Assembly: GCA_023953845.1 (NCBI GenBank)
Contig: JAMLJC010000002.1
Span: 682,001 to 746,000 of the forward strand
Length of the DNA: 64,000 bases
Direction of reading: 5' to 3'
DNA from: Rhizobiaceae bacterium
GTDB taxonomy: Bacteria > Pseudomonadota > Alphaproteobacteria > Rhizobiales > Rhizobiaceae
The notes beneath the pieces are model-generated. The model ran no database searches. It was not told the DNA's origin and saw nothing but the letters and a program-made list of their open reading frames with translations. Position 1 is the first letter of the stretch; the number at the start of each line of letters is the position of its first letter. The translations under genes and the position numbers were made by a program. Positions 38,264 to 47,006 of the stretch are shown here, piece after piece.

Positions 38264-38551
38264 ATGTCCGTCGACATCCAGACCGTGAAGCGCGTCGCGC
38301 GCCTCGCCCGCATTGCCGTCACCGACGACGATGCGGAGCGCATGACCGGCGAGCTGAACACCATTCTGGGTTTTGTCGAGCAGTTGAACGAGGTCGATGT
38401 GACGGGCGTCGAGCCGATGACGTCGGTCACGCCGATGGCGATGAAGAAGCGCGAGGATCGCGTCACGGACGGCAACAGGGCGGCGGCCGTCGTCGCCAAC
38501 GCGCCGGCGACGGAGGAGAATTTCTTCCTCGTGCCGAAGGTCGTCGAATAG
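38264..38551 (+). CDS. gatC: Asp-tRNA(Asn)/Glu-tRNA(Gln) amidotransferase subunit C
   Basis: 95 residues: VKRVARLARIAVTDDDAERM, ELNTILGFVEQLNEVDVTGV and a tail ATEENFFLVPKVVE are typical of GatC. The small subunit wraps around GatA and GatB and stabilises the complex, which amidates misacylated Glu-tRNA-Gln or Asp-tRNA-Asn. gatA follows after 48 bases; gatB is not in the window. Confidence 0.96.
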   Translation: MSVDIQTVKRVARLARIAVTDDDAERMTGELNTILGFVEQLNEVDVTGVEPMTSVTPMAMKKREDRVTDGNRAAAVVANAPATEENFFLVPKVVE

Positions 38552-38599
38552 TAGCGACCACCGTACCGCCTTTCCCGATTTCCGAGAAGAACCAGTCCG

Positions 38600-40081
38600 A
38601 TGACCGACCTGACCAGACTGACCATTGCCGAGGCGCGCGACAGGCTGCGCAGCAAGGCTTTCACGTCGAGCGAACTGACCGAGGCCTATCTCTCCGCCAT
38701 CGACCAGGCCAATCCGTCGCTCAACGCCTATGTCGCGGTCACGCATGAAAAGGCGCGGGAGATGGCGAAGGCTTCCGACGCGCGTCTGGCGAAGAATGAA
38801 AGTGGCGCACTCGAAGGCATTCCGCTCGGCATCAAGGATCTCTTCGCCACCGAGAGCGTGCACACGCAGGCATGCAGCCATGTGCTCGACGGCTTCAAGC
38901 CACATTACGAGTCGACCGTTTCGGCCAATCTCTGGGCCGACGGCGCGGTGATGCTCGGCAAGCTCAACATGGACGAGTTCGCCATGGGGTCGTCCAACGA
39001 GACCTCCTATTACGGCCCGGTGAAGAACCCGTGGCGCGCCGCGGGCTCGAACAAGGATCTCGTGCCCGGCGGCTCCTCCGGCGGCTCGGCCTCCGCCGTC
39101 TCGGCCTGGCTCTGCGCGGCGGCAACCGCGACCGACACGGGTGGCTCCATCCGGCAGCCCGCGGCCTTCACGGGGACGGTCGGCATAAAGCCGACTTACG
39201 GCCGCTGCTCGCGCTGGGGCATCGTCGCCTTCGCGTCGTCGCTGGATCAGGCGGGGCCGATCACGCGCGACGTCCGCGACGCGGCGATCATGCTGAAATC
39301 CATGGCTTCGGTCGACGCGAAGGACACGACATCGGTCGATCGCCCCGTCCCGGACTACGAGGCTGCCATCGGCCAGTCGATCAAGGGCATGAAGGTCGGC
39401 ATTCCGAAGGAATATCGCGTCGACGGCATGCCGGCCGAGATCGAGGCGCTATGGCAGCAGGGCATTGCCTGGTTGCGGGATGCCGGCGCCGAAATCGTGG
39501 ATATCTCGCTGCCTCATACGAAATATGCGCTGGCGGCCTATTACATCGTCGCTCCCGCCGAGGCCTCGTCGAATCTCGCGCGCTATGACGGCGTGCGCTA
39601 CGGCCTGCGCGTGCCGGGCAAGGACATCATCGACATGTACGAGAAGACCCGCGCAGCCGGTTTTGGCCGCGAGGTCAAGCGCCGCATCATGATCGGCACC
39701 TATGTGCTCTCCGCCGGCTATTACGACGCCTATTATCTGCAGGCGCAGAAAGTTCGCACGCTGATCAAGAGGGACTTCGAGGAGGTCTTCAAGGCCGGCG
39801 TCGACGTCATCCTGACCCCGGCTACGCCTTCGGCAGCCTTTGGCGTCGCCGATCAGGAGATGGCCGCCGATCCGGTGAAGATGTACCTCAACGACATCTT
39901 CACCGTCACCGTGAACATGGCCGGCCTGCCGGGCATCGCCGTGCCGGCAGGCCTCGACGGCAAGGGCCTGCCGCTCGGCCTCCAGCTTATCGGCCGTCCC
40001 TTCGACGAGGAGACGCTGTTCCGCACCGGCGCGGTCATCGAAAAGGCCGCTGGCCGCTTCGAGCCGGAGAAGTGGTGGTAG
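38600..40081 (+). CDS. gatA: Asp-tRNA(Asn)/Glu-tRNA(Gln) amidotransferase subunit A
   Basis: 493 residues of the amidase-signature family. The Ser-cisSer-Lys triad is visible: Lys in GIPLGIKDLFATE, the Ser pair region in PGGSSGGSASAVSAWLC, and the nucleophile Ser in ATDTGGSIRQPAAFTG. GatA releases ammonia from glutamine and channels it to GatB. Length and ends match complete GatA. Two small hairpins follow before glsA. Confidence 0.97.
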   Translation: MTDLTRLTIAEARDRLRSKAFTSSELTEAYLSAIDQANPSLNAYVAVTHEKAREMAKASDARLAKNESGALEGIPLGIKDLFATESVHTQACSHVLDGFKPHYESTVSANLWADGAVMLGKLNMDEFAMGSSNETSYYGPVKNPWRAAGSNKDLVPGGSSGGSASAVSAWLCAAATATDTGGSIRQPAAFTGTVGIKPTYGRCSRWGIVAFASSLDQAGPITRDVRDAAIMLKSMASVDAKDTTSVDRPVPDYEAAIGQSIKGMKVGIPKEYRVDGMPAEIEALWQQGIAWLRDAGAEIVDISLPHTKYALAAYYIVAPAEASSNLARYDGVRYGLRVPGKDIIDMYEKTRAAGFGREVKRRIMIGTYVLSAGYYDAYYLQAQKVRTLIKRDFEEVFKAGVDVILTPATPSAAFGVADQEMAADPVKMYLNDIFTVTVNMAGLPGIAVPAGLDGKGLPLGLQLIGRPFDEETLFRTGAVIEKAAGRFEPEKWW

Positions 40082-40083
40082 GC

Positions 40084-40121
40084 GATCGGAACTCTTTCCG
40101 ATCCCTCGCCTGTGGCGAGGG
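40084..40121. terminator. Two tandem hairpins between gatA and glsA
   Basis: GATCGGAA-CTCT-TTCCGATC (40084-40103) and CCCTCGCC-TGT-GGCGAGGG (40103-40121) share one base. Both stems are 8 bp and perfect. No T tract follows, so they may slow or end transcription or protect the gatA 3' end. Confidence 0.5.
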
Positions 40122-40141
40122 TAGGCTGAGCGCGGTCCGTC

Positions 40142-41077
40142 ATGCCTGACCTTGCGGAAGTCCTGTCCGAACTTGCGGCGGAAATGGCGGCGATCACTGA
40201 CCGCGGCTCCGTTGCCACCTATATTCCCGAACTCGGCAAGATCGACCCGGCGCGTTTCGGCATCGCCATCGCCACGAACGACGGGCAGGTGTTCACGGCA
40301 GGCGATGCGGAAGAGCCTTTCTCGATCCAGAGCATTTCCAAGGTCTTTTCCCTGACGCTTGCGCTCGGCCATGTCGGCGATGCGCTGTGGCGCCGTGTCG
40401 GTCGCGAGCCGTCCGGCAATCCGTTCAACTCCATCGTCCAGCTGGAGCGCGAAAACGGCATTCCGCGCAATCCGTTCATCAATGCCGGCGCCATCGTCGT
40501 CGCCGACATCCTGCTGGAAGGGCACCAGCCCAAGGAGGCCATCGGCGAGGTCCTGCGCTTCGTCCAGTATCTGGCGGATGACGACACGATCCATATCGAC
40601 CGCGCGGTCGCCAATTCGGAGCGGGTCACGGGTTTCCGCAATTTCGCGCTCGCCAACTATATGCGTTCCTTCGGCAATCTGCGCCACGCGCCGGAACTGA
40701 CGCTGGGCGTCTATTTCCATCTCTGCGCCATCGAGATGAGTTGTTTGCAGATGGCCCGGGCAGGGCGCTTCCTCGCCCATGGCGGCAAAAATCCGGACAC
40801 CGGACACAGCGTCGTCTCGCCGGAACGAGCGCGCCGCATCAACGCGCTGATGCTCACCTGCGGCCATTATGACGGCTCCGGCGATTTTGCTTTCCGCGTC
40901 GGTATTCCGGGCAAAAGCGGCGTCGGCGGCGGCATACTGGGGATCGTTCCGGGTATTGCGTCGATCGCCGTCTGGTCGCCCGGCCTCAACGAAAACGGCA
41001 ACTCCAGGCTCGGTTCAAGAGCGCTGGAGATTTTGGCGAAACAGATGAACTGGTCGATCTTCGCGCCGCGTTCGTGA
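40142..41077 (+). CDS. glsA: Glutaminase A
   Basis: 311 residues, beta-lactamase-like serine glutaminase. The catalytic SxxK is S64-K67 in FSIQSISKVFSLTLALG. Further conserved segments are RNPFINAGAIVVADILL, NFALANYMRSFGNLRH and GKSGVGGGILGIVPG. It hydrolyses glutamine to glutamate and ammonia and can contribute to acid resistance. The start 61 bases after gatA suggests read-through transcription, despite two hairpins between. Confidence 0.95.
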   Translation: MPDLAEVLSELAAEMAAITDRGSVATYIPELGKIDPARFGIAIATNDGQVFTAGDAEEPFSIQSISKVFSLTLALGHVGDALWRRVGREPSGNPFNSIVQLERENGIPRNPFINAGAIVVADILLEGHQPKEAIGEVLRFVQYLADDDTIHIDRAVANSERVTGFRNFALANYMRSFGNLRHAPELTLGVYFHLCAIEMSCLQMARAGRFLAHGGKNPDTGHSVVSPERARRINALMLTCGHYDGSGDFAFRVGIPGKSGVGGGILGIVPGIASIAVWSPGLNENGNSRLGSRALEILAKQMNWSIFAPRS

Positions 41078-41109
41078 AAATCGTCACGCCATGGCTATAA
41101 GGATGAGCG

Positions 41110-41905
41110 ATGTTCTTCGTCCTGTCGAAAATCTTCTGGTTCTTTCTGCAGCCGGTGAATCTGGCGATATTCCTGCTTGTCATCGGTTTGCTGGCCGCCT
41201 TTTTCGGCCGGCGACGGCTTGCCATGCTTGGCGGCGCTTCCGCTGCGATCATCCTTGTCGCGGCGACGTGGACGTCGCTCGGCGCGCTTCTGCTGGGACC
41301 GCTGGAGGATCGGTTCCAGCGTCCGGAACTGCCGCAGACCATTGATGGCGTCGTTGTCCTCGGCGGGGGCCTGGAGGGCCAGATCAATCTGGCGCGCGGC
41401 GGCTACGAGCTGAATTCCAGCGGCGACCGTTTTGTGGAGACCGCCGTGCTCGCGCGGCGCTTTCCCGAGGCGAGGATCGTCGTTTCGGGCGGCATCGGTG
41501 CCTTGCTGCTGCCGGGGGAGGCGGATGCCGATACCGCGCTGCGGCTCTTTACGGCGCTCGGTGTTTCGCCGCAGCGCCTCATTCTGGAGAACAAGTCCCG
41601 CGATACCTATGAAAATGCCCTTTTCAGCAAGGAGATGGTCCAGCCGGGACCCGGAGAAACCTTGGCTTCTCGTCACCTCGGCTTTCCACATGCCGCGCTC
41701 GATGGCGCTGTTTCGCAAGGCCGGATTCGACGTCCTGCCTTGGCCGGTGGACTATCGGACGGCAGGCGACGAAGGCGTCGGCCTGTTCACCGACAACGCC
41801 ATCGATTCGCTTCAGGCGACGACGCTCGGTCTGCGCGAGTGGATCGGCCTCGTCGCCTATTGGCTCTCGGGCCGCATCGATTCGCCTTTCCCCGGGCCGA
41901 CCTGA
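41110..41905 (+). pseudogene. YdcF/ElyC family (DUF218) protein, frameshifted
   Basis: The first 180 or so codons from ATG 41110 encode two N-terminal membrane segments (IFWFFLQPVNLAIFLLVIGL and a second, AAIILVAATWTSLGALLLG) and a DUF218 domain (DGVVVLGGGLEG, VVSGGIGALLLPGEADADTA, NKSRDTYENALFSKEM). After about 41655 the homologous sequence continues in the next frame: WLLVTSAFHMPRSMALFRKA, then the C-terminus to the stop at 41903-41905. One extra T in CCTTGG near 41661-41665 explains it (restoring GETWLLVTSAFHMPR). Either a recent inactivating mutation or a sequencing error. DUF218 proteins such as ElyC act in envelope or peptidoglycan processes. Confidence 0.85.
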
Positions 41906-42609
41906 GGCCTGGATTCGCGAATCACCGCCTCTCTCGCCGCCGAGAAGAACTGCCGGCGCACCAGCACGGCCAGCAGCCACAGCGTCGTGAACGCAAGCGC
42001 TTCCGGACCGATGAACCACCCGAGGTAGCCGATCGAAAAGAAGATGCCGCGAAGTCCGGCGTTGAAGTGCTTGCCGGCCAGAATGTTCATTCGTGCCGCC
42101 CGCCACACGGTGATATCGGTCTCATCGCTGTGCGATGCCTCGTCGCGCAGGGCAGGGACGGCGCCGATCAGGATGGAGCAGTAGTTGAAGAGGCGATAGG
42201 ACCAGCCGAACTTGAAGAAGGCGTGCGCCAGCAGCGCCATCAGGCCGATGACCTTCAACTCGAAGACGCCCGGACCGGGTTCGGTGAAGAAGGGAAGTTC
42301 CGCCAGCACGTTGTGAACGGTCTCGCGGGAGTTGAGCAGCGCAAAACAGCCGCCGATGGCGATCAGCGAACTGGAGGCGAAGAACGCGGTGCCCTGCTGA
42401 AGGCCGGTCATGATCGACGTGTCGATCATGCGGAGTTCGCGCCGCGACATCGTCTCCATCCAGATTTCACGCTGTCTGTTCATCGCCACGCTCAGCGACA
42501 CGCGCCTGACGAGGCGTCCGTCGGCGGCCAACCCGTGCAGCAGCCACACGGCCAGAAAGAAGGCCAACGCTGCCAGATCTGATGCGGTGAGCGGAATGGA
42601 GTCGGCCAT
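41857..42609 (-). CDS. DUF599 domain-containing membrane protein
   Basis: 250 residues from the ATG at 42609. Four or more membrane helices: AALAFFLAVWLLHGLAAD, AFFASSSLIAIGGCFALL, LKVIGLMALLAHAFFKFGWS and LRGIFFSIGYLGWFIGPEAL. Intervening motifs are RRELRMIDTSIMTGLQQGTA and ARMNILAGKHFNAGLRG. This is the DUF599 family, of unknown function, widespread in proteobacteria. The 3' end overlaps the 3' end of the YdcF pseudogene by 49 bases on the opposite strand. Confidence 0.88.
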   Translation of the reverse strand: MADSIPLTASDLAALAFFLAVWLLHGLAADGRLVRRVSLSVAMNRQREIWMETMSRRELRMIDTSIMTGLQQGTAFFASSSLIAIGGCFALLNSRETVHNVLAELPFFTEPGPGVFELKVIGLMALLAHAFFKFGWSYRLFNYCSILIGAVPALRDEASHSDETDITVWRAARMNILAGKHFNAGLRGIFFSIGYLGWFIGPEALAFTTLWLLAVLVRRQFFSAAREAVIRESRPQVGPGKGESMRPESQ

Positions 42610-42905
42610 TTGCTTTTCTATCACGCCGGCTGGCTCGGGCGGAATGCGAATTGCCGGCGATCCGGGCGCCTCCGAAATGCCTTGTTCGTTGCTATTTCGT
42701 ATATCAAGATCGTCCCGTAACCTGTTGTAATTTCTGCAAGAATACCGCAGAGCATGGCTACTATGCAGTGCGCTGCCATGTTTTTGCCATTTTTGCAGTT
42801 GCGAAGAGCGCGCCCCGGGCGTATCCATCGCAGCGTTCGGGAGCCGGGAACGAAGCGGGACATTCGGCCGTTCTCCGGCGGTGTTGCGGTTTACACTGGG
42901 AAATC
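42610..42905. other. Intergenic region upstream of DUF599 and the 45-residue gene
   Basis: About 300 bases of divergent promoter space, AT-richer than neighbours around 42690-42770. I see no clear hexamer pair or operator. Confidence 0.35.
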
Positions 42906-43043
42906 ATGGACGACAGCGTTCAAAAATCCTGCTGGGGCGTAACCGCCAAGGCAGTCGTCGGTATCGCGGCGCTCATGTTGCTGGTCTGGCTGGTCAGCGG
43001 CTCGGGAACAGCCACCACGGCCGTCCTCGCGACGGTAAACTGA
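42906..43043 (+). CDS. Very small single-helix membrane protein
   Basis: 45 residues from the ATG at 42906 (GGGAA 5 bases upstream): a short polar N-terminus (MDDSVQKSCWGVTAK), one strong hydrophobic helix (AVVGIAALMLLVWLVSGSG) and a Thr/Ala tail. It is followed 2 bases after the stop by a perfect hairpin that ends the unit. That combination of ribosome-binding site, membrane helix and terminator supports a real gene. Function unknown; no partner is obvious. Confidence 0.5.
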   Translation: MDDSVQKSCWGVTAKAVVGIAALMLLVWLVSGSGTATTAVLATVN

Positions 43044-43045
43044 GC

Positions 43046-43069
43046 GGAAAGGCGGAATTCCGCCTTTCC
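43046..43069 (+). terminator. Perfect 24-bp palindrome, probable terminator
   Basis: GGAAAGGCGGAA (43046-43057) is followed directly by its exact complement TTCCGCCTTTCC. It lies just after the stop of the 45-residue gene and ahead of sdaA. In RNA it would form a stem with a minimal loop; the following bases are TGATATTC, not a T run. Confidence 0.6.
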
Positions 43070-43210
43070 TGATATTCTCCCCGATCGAACAAGCGCGCAA
43101 TGTCGTGCGTCCGCCAGCGGAAGTCGGTGGCAGTAGCTTGTTGACTGCCGAAAGGCCGGAAACCTATTTCTGCCTTTTGACGACGGGCGCTACCCGGGAG
43201 ATCGGCTGCT

Positions 43211-44611
43211 GTGTTCCTTTCCGTATTCGACCTTTTCAAGATCGGCATCGGGCCATCGAGTTCCCACACGATGGGACCGATGACGGCGGCCGCGCGCTTT
43301 CTCGACGAGTTGAAAGGCAATGAGTGGCCGCGTCCTGCCGGCGTCAAGGTCGATCGGCTGGGGGCGAGTCTCCATGGCTCTCTCGCCTATACCGGGATCG
43401 GACACGGCACGGACCGGGCTGTCGTCCTCGGGCTGACGGGATTGACCCCGCTCACCGTCGATCCGGATGCCGTCGATGAGGTCATCGCACGCGTCACGGC
43501 GGAGAAGCGCGTCTCGCCGCCTGGCCATCCTGCCTACAGGTTCGATCCGGCTACCGATCTGGTCCTGGACAAGAAGACACCGCTGACCGGGCACGCCAAT
43601 GGTATGGCGTTCTATGCGTACGACGCATCCGATCGCATGCTGCTCAAGCGCATTTACTATTCGATTGGGGGCGGTTTCGTCGTGTCGAACGAGGAACTCC
43701 AGCGCTTGCGCGGACAGGGCAAGGCAGCGGGCGGCAAGAAGGTGCCTTACCCGTTTCGCAACGCGGCCGAGATGCTCGCGATGGCGGCGAAAAGCGGCCT
43801 GTCGATCGCCGAGATGAAGCGGATCAACGAAGAAATGCATATGTCCCGCGAAGAACTCGATGCGGGGCTCGACGCGATCTGGAACGCCATGCGCGGCTGC
43901 ATCGAGCGCGGCCTGTCGCAGGAAGGCATCATGCCCGGCGGTCTGAAAGTGAAGCGACGCGCTCGGCGCTTGCACGACAAGCTTCAGGAGGAGTGGCAGA
44001 GCAACCGGCCCAACCCGCTGCTCGCCAATGACTGGCTGTCGATCTACGCCATGGCGGTGAACGAGGAGAACGCCGCCGGCGGACGGGTGGTCACCGCGCC
44101 GACAAACGGCGCGGCGGGCGTCGTGCCGGCGGTCATGCGCTATTGGCTGCACTTCCACGCGGAGGCGGATCAGCAGAGCATTCGCGACTTCCTGCTCACC
44201 GCCGCCGCCGTCGGCGGCATCATCAAGACCAACGCGTCTATTTCCGGCGCCGAAGTCGGCTGTCAGGGCGAGGTCGGTTCCGCGTCCGCGATGGCCGCCG
44301 CCGGCCTTGCCGCGGTGCTCGGCGGCTCGCCGGAGCAGGTGGAGAACGCCGCGGAGATCGCGCTGGAGCACCATCTCGGCATGACCTGCGACCCTGTCGG
44401 GGGGCTCGTTCAGGTGCCCTGCATCGAGCGCAACGCGCTGGGCGCGGTGAAGGCGGTCACTGCCGCCTCGCTCGCGATCAAGGGCGATGGCACGCATTTC
44501 GTGCCGCTCGATGCGGCCATCGAGACCATGCGCCAGACCGGCATGGACATGAGCGAGAAATACAAGGAGACGAGCCTCGGCGGATTGGCGGTCAACGTGG
44601 TGGAGTGTTGA
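43211..44611 (+). CDS. sdaA: L-serine ammonia-lyase (serine dehydratase)
   Basis: 466 residues from a GTG at 43211 (GGGAGA about 10 bases ahead). It starts SVFDLFKIGIGPSSSHTMGP, the hallmark of the single-chain iron-sulfur serine dehydratase. Cysteines for the 4Fe-4S cluster are in EVGCQGEVGSASA, HHLGMTCDPVGGLVQVPCIE and the C-terminal VNVVEC. It converts L-serine to pyruvate and ammonia. Both alpha and beta domains are present in one chain. Monocistronic, followed by a DUF1489 gene. Confidence 0.95.
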   Translation: MFLSVFDLFKIGIGPSSSHTMGPMTAAARFLDELKGNEWPRPAGVKVDRLGASLHGSLAYTGIGHGTDRAVVLGLTGLTPLTVDPDAVDEVIARVTAEKRVSPPGHPAYRFDPATDLVLDKKTPLTGHANGMAFYAYDASDRMLLKRIYYSIGGGFVVSNEELQRLRGQGKAAGGKKVPYPFRNAAEMLAMAAKSGLSIAEMKRINEEMHMSREELDAGLDAIWNAMRGCIERGLSQEGIMPGGLKVKRRARRLHDKLQEEWQSNRPNPLLANDWLSIYAMAVNEENAAGGRVVTAPTNGAAGVVPAVMRYWLHFHAEADQQSIRDFLLTAAAVGGIIKTNASISGAEVGCQGEVGSASAMAAAGLAAVLGGSPEQVENAAEIALEHHLGMTCDPVGGLVQVPCIERNALGAVKAVTAASLAIKGDGTHFVPLDAAIETMRQTGMDMSEKYKETSLGGLAVNVVEC

Positions 44612-44675
44612 GCCAGCCTGTGCATAACGCGCTTCGCGATTGACCCCTGAGCAGGTCGCGTTAAACCATCCGTCA

Positions 44676-45113
44676 ATGGCCCTGAACATCCTGAAACTCT
44701 GTGTCGGCTGCGACAGCGTCGAGGATCTCGAAGAGTGGATCGCGCTGAAACTCGAGGAACGCCGCCGTGCCCGTGAACCGCTTGAGCACTGGCACACCAC
44801 GCGCATGGTGCCGAACCGCGTCGACGAGGTCACGTCGGGCGGCTCGCTCTATTGGGTCATCAAGGGCAGCGTGCAGTGCCGGCAACGCATCACCGAAATC
44901 CGGCCTTTCGTCGATGACGACGGCATCGGCCGCTGCCGCCTGATGCTCGATCCGCAGATCGTGCGCACGGAGTGGCAGCCGCGTCGCGCATTCCAGGGCT
45001 GGCGATACCTGAAGCCGGAGGACGCGCCTGCCGATCTTGGGCGATCGCGCGCGGGACTGGTCGCGATGCCGCCCAAGCTGAGGCAGGAACTCGCGGAACT
45101 CGGGCTGTTGTAA
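44676..45113 (+). CDS. DUF1489 family protein
   Basis: 145 residues from the ATG at 44676. Conserved stretches are LNILKLCVGCDSVEDLEEWI, HWHTTRMVPNRVDEVTSGGS, LYWVIKGSVQCRQRITEI and the closing GRSRAGLVAMPPKLRQELAELGLL, typical of DUF1489, found almost only in alphaproteobacteria. Soluble, no signal peptide. Function unknown; genes of this family often neighbour cell-division or nucleoside genes, and here mipZ follows on the same strand. Confidence 0.9.
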   Translation: MALNILKLCVGCDSVEDLEEWIALKLEERRRAREPLEHWHTTRMVPNRVDEVTSGGSLYWVIKGSVQCRQRITEIRPFVDDDGIGRCRLMLDPQIVRTEWQPRRAFQGWRYLKPEDAPADLGRSRAGLVAMPPKLRQELAELGLL

Positions 45114-45266
45114 AGGCTTGACTCCGGGGCCGGCCACGCTTCTTCACCACGTTTCCTAACCACGCCGCTTTACCACAAGCGCGTTCAGCAGGCGGCGCCC
45201 GGCACGCCATGGTTGAAATTTCGTTAAAAAACAATCACGGTCTGGCCGCAGTGGAGTTTGAGCGGC

Positions 45267-46205
45267 ATGTTCGTGTCGGGTACCGGCGTTTCCGCGCGCG
45301 ATGTGACGCGCAAGGCGGCGCATGTCATCGTCGTCGGGAACGAAAAGGGCGGTTCGGGCAAGTCTACGACGGCGATGCATGTCGCGGTGGGCCTGCTCAA
45401 GGCCGGGTACAGCGTCGCTACCGTTGATCTCGATGGACGCCAGCTCTCGCTGACGCGGTATGTCGAGAACCGTCGCCGCTGGGCGCGGGCAATGCGCGTG
45501 CCGCTCCCGGTGCCGCGCCATTTCCACGTGCCTCCGGCAAAACGCGATGTCGTCGCCGATGCCGAGAGCGACGAATTCCGTCAGCTGACCGACGGCCTGA
45601 GCGAGATCGAGGACGCGCACGATTTCGTCGTTATCGACACGCCCGGCTCCGACACGTTCCTGAACCGTTTGGCGCACCGCATTGCCGACACGCTCATCAC
45701 GCCGATGAACGACAGCTTCATCGACTTCGACGTCTTCGCCCGTATCGACCCGATCAGCTACGAAATCCTCGAACACTCCCAGTATGCGCTGTCCGTTCGC
45801 AACGCGCGCCGCGAACGGCGCCAGACCGACAACCAGATCATGGACTGGGTCGTCGTGCGCAACCGCATGGCGTCCATCGGTTCGCGCAACGAGCAGCGGG
45901 TTGACGCGTGCCTGCGGAACCTCTCGATGCAACTCGGCTTCCGGATAGCGGACGGCATCGCCGAACGGGTCGTCTTCCGCGAGTTCTTTCCGATAGGGCT
46001 GACGGCGCTGGACGAATTCGAAGAGCACCTGCTCACCCACAAGCCCACGCTGTCGCACCTTGCCGCGCGGCAGGAGATCAGGCACCTCATATCCGCGCTG
46101 CGGCTGCCGCTGGATGAATATGGACGGCACCGCGCGGATGCGCGCCGGCGCTATGCGGAGATGATGAGCAAGCCGCTGGCGCTCCCCGATATTTTCGCGA
46201 ATTGA
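45267..46205 (+). CDS. mipZ: Division-plane positioning ATPase MipZ
   Basis: 312 residues from the ATG at 45267 (a TTG at 45258 is in frame). The deviant Walker A box KGGSGKS is at 27-33 (VGNEKGGSGKSTTAMH), the switch sequence is VDLDGRQLSLTRYVENR and Walker B is FVVIDTPGSDTFLNRLAH. These, and NRMASIGSRNEQRV, are MipZ-specific within the ParA family. MipZ binds ParB at the poles, forms a gradient and blocks FtsZ polymerisation, placing the septum at midcell. The VWA and J-domain genes follow on the same strand. Confidence 0.95.
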   Translation: MFVSGTGVSARDVTRKAAHVIVVGNEKGGSGKSTTAMHVAVGLLKAGYSVATVDLDGRQLSLTRYVENRRRWARAMRVPLPVPRHFHVPPAKRDVVADAESDEFRQLTDGLSEIEDAHDFVVIDTPGSDTFLNRLAHRIADTLITPMNDSFIDFDVFARIDPISYEILEHSQYALSVRNARRERRQTDNQIMDWVVVRNRMASIGSRNEQRVDACLRNLSMQLGFRIADGIAERVVFREFFPIGLTALDEFEEHLLTHKPTLSHLAARQEIRHLISALRLPLDEYGRHRADARRRYAEMMSKPLALPDIFAN

Positions 46206-46283
46206 CCTTCGCTCCGCCCCGGTATGGTCGCACATTCGGGCGACGGCCTTGCAAGGCTGCTGCATTGGCCACATCTTGATGTC

Positions 46284-47006
46284 ATGACCGACGAAAAGGC
46301 GCTCAGACCCCGCAATAGCGACGCCGTACCATCGCAGCGCTCGAGCGCGGGCGAGATCGACGCGTTTCTGAAGCAGGCGCGGGAGGCGATCACGTCATCC
46401 CGCGGTGGCAGGCTGATCCTGGCGCTCGACGCGACGATGAGCCGCCAGCCGACCTGGGACCTCGCCTGCGAACTGCAGGGGCAGATGTTCGATGCAGCCG
46501 GCAACGCCGGCGCGCTCAATGTCCAGCTCGTCTATTTTCGCGGCTTCGGCGAATGCCGCGCCTCGCGCTTCGTCAACGATACGACCTCCCTGAAGCAATT
46601 GATGACCCGCATCGATTGCCGCGCCGGCCATACGCAGATCGGCAAGGTTCTCGCCCATGCGCTGAAGGAAGCGGGCAACGCGCCGGTCGCCGCCGTCGTC
46701 TATATCGGCGATGCGATGGAAGAACATATAGATCAGCTCGCCGAAAAGGCCGGCAGGCTGGGTATGCTCGGCGTGCCGGTCTTCGTCTTCCAGGAAGGGC
46801 GCGACCGTGATGCCGAAACCGCCTTCAAGGAGATAGCGCGACTGACGCGCGGCGCGTGGTTCCGCTTCGACCGGAGCGCCGCTGCCACTCTGGCCAAGCT
46901 GCTAAGCTCGGTGGCGGTTTTCGCGACAGGAGGACTGAAAGCGCTGGAGGCGCGAAACAGGCCCGAGGACCGCCTGATGATCGAACATCTGAGCGGCCAT
47001 CGATGA
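46284..47006 (+). CDS. VWA domain-containing protein
   Basis: 240 residues from the ATG at 46284. A polar N-terminal helix region precedes a von Willebrand A fold: the MIDAS motif appears as D49-x-T51-x-S53 in LILALDATMSRQPTWDLACE, a threonine in AGHTQIGKVLAHAL and an aspartate in VVYIGDAMEEHIDQLAEKAG. It ends GGLKALEARNRP with no membrane anchor. VWA proteins usually act as metal-dependent adaptors for AAA+ or other machines; the partner here is unknown. The stop overlaps the J-domain gene start by 4 bases (ATGA), so the two are translationally coupled; mipZ lies 78 bases upstream. Confidence 0.82.
   Translation: MTDEKALRPRNSDAVPSQRSSAGEIDAFLKQAREAITSSRGGRLILALDATMSRQPTWDLACELQGQMFDAAGNAGALNVQLVYFRGFGECRASRFVNDTTSLKQLMTRIDCRAGHTQIGKVLAHALKEAGNAPVAAVVYIGDAMEEHIDQLAEKAGRLGMLGVPVFVFQEGRDRDAETAFKEIARLTRGAWFRFDRSAAATLAKLLSSVAVFATGGLKALEARNRPEDRLMIEHLSGHR

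Noticed and set aside
41906..42582. Continuation of the first ydcF frame to 42582
   Set aside because: After the frameshift this frame is antisense to DUF599 and Arg/His-rich; the real C-terminus is in the other frame.
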